DNA of 64,000 nt, taken from assembly GCF_000816085.1 (NCBI RefSeq), contig NZ_CP008747.1:1-64000 (forward strand). The letters are read 5' to 3'. The position numbers and the translations under genes are program-made. Below, piece by piece: positions 52,520-61,341 of the stretch (position 1 is its first letter; every line of letters starts with the position of its first letter). The stretch comes from Staphylococcus hyicus. GTDB lineage: Bacteria; Bacillota; Bacilli; Staphylococcales; Staphylococcaceae. Under the pieces are notes generated by a model. The model worked only from the letters and a program-made list of their open reading frames with translations. It had not been told where the DNA came from and did not search any database.

Positions 52520-55500
52520 GTGAATCAACTAATATTTAAGGATAAAGCATTAGATATATTGAACGCATGGATTAATCAGAAGCTAAGCGATAGTAATATA
52601 GACCCTAACCAAAATTTAATTAATTTAGGTATTCAATCATTAGATGTCATGGAATTAGCAAGTATTTTAAGAAGAGAAGGTTTAAAAATTAAATTTTCAC
52701 AATTAATTAAAGAACCTACTTTGAATCATTGGCAGGAACTTATAAGAGTTTCAAAAATAAATATTTTAAATGATAGGAAAAGTGAAAAACAAAATGGAGT
52801 GCTTTTTGATTTAACAGATGTACAAAGTGCATATTTAATTGGTAGAGAAGATGATCAAGAATTAGGCGGTATAGGTTGTCATGCTTATTTTGAGTTTACA
52901 GGAGAAAAATTGGATATAAATAAGCTTAATCATGCATGGTATGAAGTTCAAATGAGACATCCAATGTTAAGGGCCAAATTCACTCAAGATGGTAAACAAT
53001 ATTTTATGCAGTACCCACTCAATAAAGAAATAAAAGTTATTAATTTAGATTCATTTAATAGCGAAGATATTCAAATTCAATTGAAAAAATATAGAGAAAA
53101 TGTATCACATTTAAAAAGAAATGTCACAGAAGGTGATGTTGCTGGTTTAACCGTGTTTATACTACCTGATAATCAAATGATAGTAAGTATTGATATTGAC
53201 TTACTTGTTGCCGATGTTTTAAGTATTAGTATGATTATTAAGGAACTTTCACATATATACAATGGTACAGATTCAGGCAAGAGTGAAGAATACACATTTA
53301 AAGATTATATTGAAAATATTCAAATAGATAAAGAGGATCTTAATAAGAGTAAAAAATTTTGGTTAGATAAGATAGAAAACTTAAATATTAACCCTATTCA
53401 GTTACCCACTTTAAAAAAACCAACCGATGTTAAAGAGGTAAAATTTACGCGACATTTAAGAAAGATAAATAATAATTTATGGAATCAAATTAAAGAGAAA
53501 GCGAAATTATACAATACAACACCCGCAATTGTATTATTAACATGTTACATGATTACACTAGAAAGATATAGTGATCAAGAAGCCTTTTATGTAAATGTGC
53601 CTTTATTTGATAGAAATCACAACAACACTCAAGTAAGGGATATAGTAGCAGACTTTACAAACTTATTATTAGTTGAGCATATTCCGATGCCTAATGAGAA
53701 ATTTTTGGAGACCTTAGAAAGGGTTAAAGAAAATTTTATTCAAAACATTTCTCATTCAGAATACAGTGGTGTAAATGTTCAGAGAGATATATCCAAACAA
53801 AATGGTACTCATATTAATATTGCGCCTGTTGTATTCGCATGTAATATAGATTATGAACTAGAGGATGAAATCACTAAAAGTGTGTTAGGAAATATGACTT
53901 ATATGGTCACACAAACACCTGGTATATGGCTTGATTTTCAGTCTTATATTAAAAATGGTGAATTATTAATTTGTTGGGATAAAGTGGATGAATTGTTCAG
54001 CGATGAAACGATAACAAGAATGTTAAATGATTATTGTAGACTTCTTGAATCTTTAGGTAAAAGTTCAAACTGGAATGAGATAGGAGTTACAATCCAAACC
54101 AGCCAGAATAAATATAATATTCAAACGGATTTACCAAAAGAAAAGTTATATGATGGTTTCTTAAAAAACTTAAAAAAGAATCCAGAGAAAATTGCATTAA
54201 TCGATACGGATACAAAAATTAAAATTAGTTATAAAGAGTTATTTAATCGAGCAATGGCATTAGGTGAAACATTAAGAACTAGTGGAGTTGAAAAAGGTGA
54301 TTATGTAGGAATTATTTTACCGAGAGGATATCACCAAATCATCTCAATATTTGCTATTCAATTTGTAGGTGCAGCTTATGTACCAATCGGAATACAACAA
54401 CCTAATGATAGAAGAAAGAAAATTTATAATCAAGTAGGCATTGATGTTATAGTAAGCAATTCCGAATATATAAATCATAATAATCTTCATAAAGATAATA
54501 TGACTATTTTGGACATAGAAGCAATTGACAACAGAATGTTAACTGAGATAACGGATATTTCTTCAGAAGAGACTGCGTATGTTATTATGACTTCTGGTTC
54601 AACTGGTACACCTAAAGGAGTAGAAATATCACATTACAATGCCGTGAATACAATTTTGGATATAAATAGTAAATTTAATATCACGTCAACGGACAGTTTA
54701 ATTATGGTGTCATCTATAGAATTTGATTTATCAGTTTATGATATTTTTGGCATATTTGGTAGTGGAGGTTCACTTATATTAACGAGTGAAGATAATTATA
54801 AAGATCCCACTCAATGGTTATCTATGATAAAAGAATATGATGTAACAATATGGAATTCAGTTCCTATTCTTTTTGATATGTTAGTAACTCATATCGAAGG
54901 AAAAAAAGAGCGACTAGCATTAAATACAGTGTTACTATCAGGGGATTGGATAGACCTTAAATTACCTAATAGATTTTATAATATCTCAAAATATAATAGT
55001 AATGTTATAGCAATGGGTGGAGCTACTGAAGCATCTATATGGTCTAATTATATTAAAGTTCCCCGTACAATACCTAAATATTGGTCTTCTATACCTTATG
55101 GTGTTCCATTAAAAGGACAATTATATAAAGTTGTTGATAAGTTTGGAAGAGAATGTCCTAAAAATGTTATAGGTGAGTTACATATTGGTGGTATTGGTGT
55201 AGCTCAAGGTTACATAGGGGATGTTGAATTAACGAATAATAAATTCTATAAGGATAGTAATAGTATTAGATGGTATAAGACTGGCGACTATGGAAGGATA
55301 TGGGAAGATGGCACGATAGAATTTTTAGGTAGAATAGACAATCAAATTAAAGTTAAAGGGCATAGAATTGAAATTGGAGAAATTGAATATGCTATATCTG
55401 AAATTGATGGAATTGATAAAGTTAAAGTCATTGAAGATAATAAAAATCTTACTGCATTTATAGTACCAGTTAAAAATGAGGAAATAATTGAAAGCTTGAA

Positions 55501-58500
55501 AGTATCAAATCAAACCCATCAATACATAGAAAATATGGATAGATTACTCTATCAATATGTAGTAAATCTATTAAACTCAAAAAATGCTATAAATATATTT
55601 GATTATATACCCCTTCAGGAAATATTAATTCGATTAAATGTTAATGAAAGATATGAGAAAATCATACAAGGATGGCTAACTAGACTAGTAGATTCCGGGT
55701 ACTTGGAAAAAGAAGGTAACAAATATAGATGCAGAATAATTGATAACAAAATTATTAAACCATTTAAAAACCAAGAGTCTATCGTAAATTATATAAAAAA
55801 ACTTGAAAAATACATCCCCAGTATACTTACCAATAAAATAAGTCCAATAGATCTATTTTATAAAAATGAAAAAAAACTATCTCCAACTTATTTAGCCTCG
55901 TTAATGCCATGGGTAGATATTGTTTTAGATACTCTAATAAAAGAAATATCTCACATTAAAAAGGGTAATTTGAATATATTAGAATATGAGACAAGAAATG
56001 TTGGTATAAGTAATGTGATATTTCAAGGAATAGAACAAAAGGTAGAAAATTATGATTACTTTGACAACACAGCAATATATAAAGATGAATACTCTAATGC
56101 TCATAATGGTATCAATATAAAATCTTCTAATCTATTAGAGTATAAAAAATATGATGCAATTTTAATTATTAATGCTTTGCATAGAAGTTATAATATAAAT
56201 CATACTTTAAATGACCTTATAGATAGGCTGAAAGATGATGGACAACTTATTATAGTAGAACCAAATATAAATTTATTTATTGAACAATTTACTGTTGACA
56301 TTTTAAACACTTATACAGGTGGAGAGAAGATTAGAAAAACTTGCGGCGAATGGATGAATACATTTACTTTTCAAAATCTTAAGTGTAAAAAAGTTCAATA
56401 TATAGGTGAAGACCCCGTTTATTCAAATATTTTCTATATATCTAAAGATAATATAAATGATTTAAAGGTAGAAAAAACATTAAAACAAACGTTGCCACAA
56501 TATATGATTCCAACAAAAATTAAAAAGGTATATGAATTTCCATTAAATCAAAATGGGAAAATTGACAATAAACAACTAGCTAGTTTAATAAAAAATGATG
56601 ATGTAAAATCACACTTATCAAACGCAGTGAAGCTAAATCATGTTGAGAAAGAAATATTACACATTTGGGAATCAGAATTTAAAGAGAAAATATCCAATAT
56701 TCATACGAATTTCTTCAAAAATGGGGGAGACTCTTTATTAGCTACACGTATTGCAACAGAAATTAAGAATAAATTTAAAGTGAATTTCACAATAAAAGAT
56801 GCGATGACTTATACAACCATTAAATTACAAGCAGAAAAAGTAGCTCAAATGAGTAAGATCAATGTTAATGGAAAGCAAAATGATTTCATACAAGATGTTA
56901 AAAATATAAATAAACCGTTTGAGTTAACAGATGTTCAGTATTCATATTTTGTTGGTCGTAAAAAAGATTTAGAAGAAAATAATGTAGCTACACATTGTTA
57001 CTTTGAAATTGATGGAAACAACATTAATATCGATAATCTTGAAAATGCGTGGAATCAATTGATTATAAAACATGGCATGATGAGATCTATTATTACAGAA
57101 AATGGAATGCAAAAGATTCTAAAAAAAGTACCTTATTATAAATTTAATATCAATGATTTACGAGGGCAAAGTGGAGATGTTTTAGAAAGTAGTCTTATGG
57201 AAATAAGAAGAAATTTATCTCATCAAATTCTTGATATATATCAATGGCCAATATTCAATATAAACGTCTCAGTGATTACCAATGAAAAAATTAGAATTCA
57301 TATTAGCTTTGATAACCTAATATTTGATGGGTGGAGCATGTTTGCCTTATTAGAACAATGGAATAAACTTTACTTCAATGAGTCTATAGATGATCAAATA
57401 ACTGATTTGAGTTTTAGGGATTATGTAATTTATTTAAATAAAGAGAAAAGTAATAGTCGTTACGAAATTGATAAATCATATTGGATTAAAAGAATATCAG
57501 GATTTTTAAAATCACCACAAATAGAATATGATGCAAAATCTAAAACTTTATCTAATGTTTTCACAAGGCGATCATATCATATTGAGCATGAGGATTGGCA
57601 GAACTTAAAAATTATAGCCGAAGAATTACAAGTTACACCAACAACATTGCTTATCGGAGTATATTCCGAAGCAATTAGACTTGTAAGTTCAAATTATAAC
57701 TTTTCTTTAAATGTAACACAATTTAATAGGCTTCCTGTTAGTCCAGAGATTAATAAAGTAATTGGTGACTTTACAACTTTAACTTTATTAGAAATTAAAA
57801 ATAATGATGAAAAACAACTAAGTAAGCGATTTAAAAAAATACAATCACAACTTATGGAAGATTTAGAGCATAGTAAATATTCAGGTGTTGAATTTCAAAG
57901 AGATTTAAGAAAATATTGTGAAATTGATGATTATATATTAATGCCCTTCGTCTTTACAAGTGGATTGGGTATACATGCTTTGAATAGTAGAAATCATTTT
58001 GGAAAAATAATTTACAATATCAGTCAAACACCACAAGTTTGGTTAGACAACCAAGTCATTGAACGTGATGAGGGTTTAGATATCTATTGGGATAGTGTCG
58101 ATAGTCAACTCGGAGTAGAGAATTTGGATAATATGTTCAACTATTTCGTTACCACTTTACTAGATATATCAAAAGACAAATCAATATTATTCAAAGAATT
58201 AAATGATAATATTGATAAAAAAGATTTATATTTTGAAAAAAATGAAATAGTTGAAGAAGACGATAGTGACAACATGAATGAAATTAATGTGAATGAACTT
58301 AAAGAAATATTATCTCAAATTGTTAATTACAATATTGTTAGTTCTTCAAGTAGATTTTTTGAAGTTGGTGGTGATTCGCTTAAAGCTATTGCACTAACTA
58401 ATAAAATTAGAGAAGTATTTGATGTAGAACTTGAACTGGCTTTTATCTTTTCAAATCCTACTATTAAAGATATCTCAAATAAAATTGAAGAAGTTATAAA

Positions 58501-58528
58501 CACAAACGGAGAAGAAGGTGCTATCTAA
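52520..58528 (+). CDS. NRPS, HMWP2/Irp2-like: ArCP-Cy-A(MT-like insert)-PCP-Cy-PCP
   Basis: Siderophore megasynthase, 2002 aa from GTG 52520 (GGGAGG 7 nt upstream; ATG 52505 precedes that site and is rejected). Order: aryl carrier (LGIQSLD, Ser40); Cy1 with DLLVADVLS near residue 230; A domain from about 555, with TSGSTGTPKG near 691 and specificity positions D-L-Y-N-L-S-M-I-W, close to the cysteine code. An insert at about 1000-1310 before A10 is methyltransferase-like but lacks the SAM glycine motif, as in PchE. Then PCP1 (GGDSLLA, Ser near 1403), Cy2 with DNLIFDGWS near 1597, and PCP2 (GGDSLKA, Ser near 1952). The design is that of yersiniabactin HMWP2; two thiazoline rings are expected on this protein. 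Confidence 0.93.
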   Translation: MNQLIFKDKALDILNAWINQKLSDSNIDPNQNLINLGIQSLDVMELASILRREGLKIKFSQLIKEPTLNHWQELIRVSKINILNDRKSEKQNGVLFDLTDVQSAYLIGREDDQELGGIGCHAYFEFTGEKLDINKLNHAWYEVQMRHPMLRAKFTQDGKQYFMQYPLNKEIKVINLDSFNSEDIQIQLKKYRENVSHLKRNVTEGDVAGLTVFILPDNQMIVSIDIDLLVADVLSISMIIKELSHIYNGTDSGKSEEYTFKDYIENIQIDKEDLNKSKKFWLDKIENLNINPIQLPTLKKPTDVKEVKFTRHLRKINNNLWNQIKEKAKLYNTTPAIVLLTCYMITLERYSDQEAFYVNVPLFDRNHNNTQVRDIVADFTNLLLVEHIPMPNEKFLETLERVKENFIQNISHSEYSGVNVQRDISKQNGTHINIAPVVFACNIDYELEDEITKSVLGNMTYMVTQTPGIWLDFQSYIKNGELLICWDKVDELFSDETITRMLNDYCRLLESLGKSSNWNEIGVTIQTSQNKYNIQTDLPKEKLYDGFLKNLKKNPEKIALIDTDTKIKISYKELFNRAMALGETLRTSGVEKGDYVGIILPRGYHQIISIFAIQFVGAAYVPIGIQQPNDRRKKIYNQVGIDVIVSNSEYINHNNLHKDNMTILDIEAIDNRMLTEITDISSEETAYVIMTSGSTGTPKGVEISHYNAVNTILDINSKFNITSTDSLIMVSSIEFDLSVYDIFGIFGSGGSLILTSEDNYKDPTQWLSMIKEYDVTIWNSVPILFDMLVTHIEGKKERLALNTVLLSGDWIDLKLPNRFYNISKYNSNVIAMGGATEASIWSNYIKVPRTIPKYWSSIPYGVPLKGQLYKVVDKFGRECPKNVIGELHIGGIGVAQGYIGDVELTNNKFYKDSNSIRWYKTGDYGRIWEDGTIEFLGRIDNQIKVKGHRIEIGEIEYAISEIDGIDKVKVIEDNKNLTAFIVPVKNEEIIESLKVSNQTHQYIENMDRLLYQYVVNLLNSKNAINIFDYIPLQEILIRLNVNERYEKIIQGWLTRLVDSGYLEKEGNKYRCRIIDNKIIKPFKNQESIVNYIKKLEKYIPSILTNKISPIDLFYKNEKKLSPTYLASLMPWVDIVLDTLIKEISHIKKGNLNILEYETRNVGISNVIFQGIEQKVENYDYFDNTAIYKDEYSNAHNGINIKSSNLLEYKKYDAILIINALHRSYNINHTLNDLIDRLKDDGQLIIVEPNINLFIEQFTVDILNTYTGGEKIRKTCGEWMNTFTFQNLKCKKVQYIGEDPVYSNIFYISKDNINDLKVEKTLKQTLPQYMIPTKIKKVYEFPLNQNGKIDNKQLASLIKNDDVKSHLSNAVKLNHVEKEILHIWESEFKEKISNIHTNFFKNGGDSLLATRIATEIKNKFKVNFTIKDAMTYTTIKLQAEKVAQMSKINVNGKQNDFIQDVKNINKPFELTDVQYSYFVGRKKDLEENNVATHCYFEIDGNNINIDNLENAWNQLIIKHGMMRSIITENGMQKILKKVPYYKFNINDLRGQSGDVLESSLMEIRRNLSHQILDIYQWPIFNINVSVITNEKIRIHISFDNLIFDGWSMFALLEQWNKLYFNESIDDQITDLSFRDYVIYLNKEKSNSRYEIDKSYWIKRISGFLKSPQIEYDAKSKTLSNVFTRRSYHIEHEDWQNLKIIAEELQVTPTTLLIGVYSEAIRLVSSNYNFSLNVTQFNRLPVSPEINKVIGDFTTLTLLEIKNNDEKQLSKRFKKIQSQLMEDLEHSKYSGVEFQRDLRKYCEIDDYILMPFVFTSGLGIHALNSRNHFGKIIYNISQTPQVWLDNQVIERDEGLDIYWDSVDSQLGVENLDNMFNYFVTTLLDISKDKSILFKELNDNIDKKDLYFEKNEIVEEDDSDNMNEINVNELKEILSQIVNYNIVSSSSRFFEVGGDSLKAIALTNKIREVFDVELELAFIFSNPTIKDISNKIEEVINTNGEEGAI

Positions 58529-58531
58529 GAT

Positions 58532-60646
58532 ATGAAAAAATGTATAGTTTGTGGAAGTAGGTTCGGTCAATTTTATATAGAGGCATTGAAAAGTATACCA
58601 AACATTAAACTTCATGGGTTACTCGCATCAGGAAGTGAGAGGTCAATTGATTGTGCTAATTACTATCAAATTAAGTTATACAATGATGTTGATGATTTAC
58701 CTAGTGACATTGATTTGGCATGTATTGCTATTAAATCTGAAGTGCAAGGTGGGAAAGGTAATTTAATAGCAGAATCATTGCTAAAAAGAGGTATAGATGT
58801 CATTTTTGAACAACCTCTTTCTGAAAAAGAATATATATCACTGTATAAATTAGCTAAAAAAGAAAAAAGATATTTTAGTGTTTGTAATTTATACTGTAAA
58901 CTACCCAGCGTTCAAAATTTTATTGATAATTATAGATGTATAAGAAAGGATCAATCCGTAAAATATATTAATGTAGAATTTGCAACACAGTTATCTTATC
59001 CAGTTGCACAATTATTATCAATATTAATACCTGAAATTAAAAATGTTGAATTTAATGAATCAAGAAAAGAGAATGGCCCTTTTCAATACTTATCCACAAA
59101 TATAAATGAAACACAATTAAACTTAATTGCCTATAACGAAATTGTAGATAATGAAATAGATAATTTTATGAGGTTACTATTTAGTATAAAAATTGGCTTT
59201 GAAGGTGGAGAATTAAATTTATTAGATCCTCAGGGATATGTGTTTTGGAGAGAATATATTAAGTTTCCAAATCGATATAGAATACCGTCTAGTTTTATTG
59301 ATAATCCACCCAAAGGAATGACACGTAAACATATAAAATTGCTATATGTTAATCCAGATTTAACTCAACAAACGATATTTACAGATTTGTGGCCAACGAC
59401 TATTTCTAAGGAAATATATTTATATTTAAAAAGGAATCAACATGGTGAACTTTATTTCAATGTATTAGCACAAAATCAGATTAATAGTTCGATAATATGG
59501 CATAAATTAATGCAGTCATTAGGCTATCCGACGCTAGTAATAAAAGATAAATATACCTTATATGATATTGATCGACTTGTTCTAAATGAAAAAACATATG
59601 AAAGTATTAATGATGAAATGGGAAAATTAGAGCGAATTTGTGCTAAATCAATGCTTTGGATACTAAGTCGGAACATTAATAGTTTAAAGGTCGCGTGCTC
59701 TTACCAAAGTATTATTAGAAACCTAAATGTTCAAGATAATTATAGAAATATTATTAAACGTTGGTTAAATTACTTATCAAGAAATAATTACATTATAGAG
59801 ACTGAACCGGAAAAATATATATTTGATCAATTAGATAAATCACACTCAAATATTTTATTTGAATGGAATGAACTTGAAAGGAAATGGCATGAAAATATTA
59901 TGCCAATTTCTGTAATAAAATATTTCAAATCACATATTCAACTTATGGATAAAATATTAAAAGGTGATGAATCTGTAAATTTGTTGTTATTCAATCAAGG
60001 TAAAAATGATATCGCAAAAGATTTGTACAGCCAAACAGCCATTTCTAAATACATTAATGATCAGATTGGACAGTATATTAAGGATTTATCGGAAAATAAT
60101 TCATTATCAATTTTAGAATTAGGAGCTGGTACTGGCGCCACAACGCAAAAAATATTGGATAAAGTAGCTGATACGTTTACTGGACAGTACATTTTCACAG
60201 ATATATCTAAATTTTTCTTGATCTCTGGTGAAGAATTGTTTGGACGTCATCAATTTATGAAATACAAGATTTTAAATATAGACAAAATGGATGATAATAA
60301 TTTTATTAATAAAAATAAATTTGATGTCATTGTTGCAGTTGGAGTTATTAATAATTCAAAAGATATAAGAAGCTTATTAAAAAGATTAAATGATACATTA
60401 AACAAAAATGGCAAACTCATTATAGGAGAAGCATATGGTGAATCTTCAGTTATGCTTATATCTCAAGCCTTCATGATGACAGAACCTGAAGATGAAAGAA
60501 AGTATAAAAATATGACCTTTTTATCACTAAAAAGTTGGTATGAAATCTTTGATGAAACTGGGTTTAATGTTCTTAAAAAAATGCCACATCAAACTGATGA
60601 GTTGTCCTCATTTAATCAGGCGCTCTTTATATTAGAAAAGAGGTAA
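58532..60646 (+). CDS. Thiazolinyl imine reductase fused to a SAM methyltransferase
   Basis: 704-aa two-part protein. Residues 1 to about 290 match Irp3/PchG thiazolinyl imine reductases: KKCIVCGSRFGQFYIEAL (NADPH-binding), LLASGSERS and ACIAIKSEVQGGKGN. The stretch that normally holds a catalytic His (E-H-P) reads FEQPLSEKEY, so the usual His is replaced. Residues from about 290 to 704 resemble NRPS/PKS methyltransferase domains with a winged-helix-like lead (about 370-430), and SAM motif ILELGAGTGATTQKI near residue 527. The reductase would make thiazolidine from thiazoline. The methyltransferase may act in trans, replacing the built-in MT of HMWP1. I do not know this fusion from described clusters. 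Confidence 0.8.
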   Translation: MKKCIVCGSRFGQFYIEALKSIPNIKLHGLLASGSERSIDCANYYQIKLYNDVDDLPSDIDLACIAIKSEVQGGKGNLIAESLLKRGIDVIFEQPLSEKEYISLYKLAKKEKRYFSVCNLYCKLPSVQNFIDNYRCIRKDQSVKYINVEFATQLSYPVAQLLSILIPEIKNVEFNESRKENGPFQYLSTNINETQLNLIAYNEIVDNEIDNFMRLLFSIKIGFEGGELNLLDPQGYVFWREYIKFPNRYRIPSSFIDNPPKGMTRKHIKLLYVNPDLTQQTIFTDLWPTTISKEIYLYLKRNQHGELYFNVLAQNQINSSIIWHKLMQSLGYPTLVIKDKYTLYDIDRLVLNEKTYESINDEMGKLERICAKSMLWILSRNINSLKVACSYQSIIRNLNVQDNYRNIIKRWLNYLSRNNYIIETEPEKYIFDQLDKSHSNILFEWNELERKWHENIMPISVIKYFKSHIQLMDKILKGDESVNLLLFNQGKNDIAKDLYSQTAISKYINDQIGQYIKDLSENNSLSILELGAGTGATTQKILDKVADTFTGQYIFTDISKFFLISGEELFGRHQFMKYKILNIDKMDDNNFINKNKFDVIVAVGVINNSKDIRSLLKRLNDTLNKNGKLIIGEAYGESSVMLISQAFMMTEPEDERKYKNMTFLSLKSWYEIFDETGFNVLKKMPHQTDELSSFNQALFILEKR

Positions 60647-60648
60647 TA

Positions 60649-61341
60649 ATGTATAAGATTGGTCATTTACAATATAAAGTTATTGATCTCGAAAATGCTA
60701 TAAATAAGTTTGAACAATTAGGTTTCGATGTTGAAAGAGCTAATAAAAACTCTAAAAATGCTTTTATTTGGTTTGAAACCGGTCCACATATAGAGCTCAT
60801 AGAAATGAACAATAATTTAATCCCCTTTGCTTATATATTTAGATGGATTTATGGAGATGCGATGAAAAAAAGGTGGAAGAAATGGTGTGGAAACAAAAAA
60901 GGATTTGTTGATTTTGCAATAGAAAATAAAGATGCTAAATATCGAAGTATTCAAAATTTTCCGAAAAACAAAATAATTTTAAAGGATTTTGGTGTTGAAT
61001 CAAATAAAATAATAACTTGGAATAGAAAAAATTCAAAAAATGAAAAAGTTTCATTTAGTTATTTACCTTTAATACCAGCAACATTACCATTTGTAGTTTC
61101 AGATTATAGTATGAATCAACGTCCAAATTATGTTGTACACAAAAATAACATAGAGAAAATTCAAAGTGTAAATTTTACGTGTAAAGAAAAGGAATATGAA
61201 ATTTTGAAAAATGTTTTGAAAAATGATGAATATTTAAAATTAACCCTAGGATTAAATGCGGAAATTGATCAAGTACTTCTTAAAAATAAATTTGGAAAGT
61301 TATATAGATTAACGAACTATATGACGATAGAAAGTATGTGA
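60649..61341 (+). CDS. VOC-fold (glyoxalase_3-like) protein in the NRPS operon
   Basis: 230-aa protein whose N-terminus IGHLQYKVIDLENAINKFEQLGFDVE and FIWFETGPHIELIEM match the vicinal-oxygen-chelate fold of the Glyoxalase_3 type; the first His and Glu are candidate metal ligands. The C-terminal 100 residues are Lys/Asn-rich and unrecognised. It starts two bases after the reductase gene and overlaps the next NRPS gene, so it belongs to the pathway. A tailoring, metal-handling or self-protection role is possible; none is shown. Confidence 0.6.
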   Translation: MYKIGHLQYKVIDLENAINKFEQLGFDVERANKNSKNAFIWFETGPHIELIEMNNNLIPFAYIFRWIYGDAMKKRWKKWCGNKKGFVDFAIENKDAKYRSIQNFPKNKIILKDFGVESNKIITWNRKNSKNEKVSFSYLPLIPATLPFVVSDYSMNQRPNYVVHKNNIEKIQSVNFTCKEKEYEILKNVLKNDEYLKLTLGLNAEIDQVLLKNKFGKLYRLTNYMTIESM

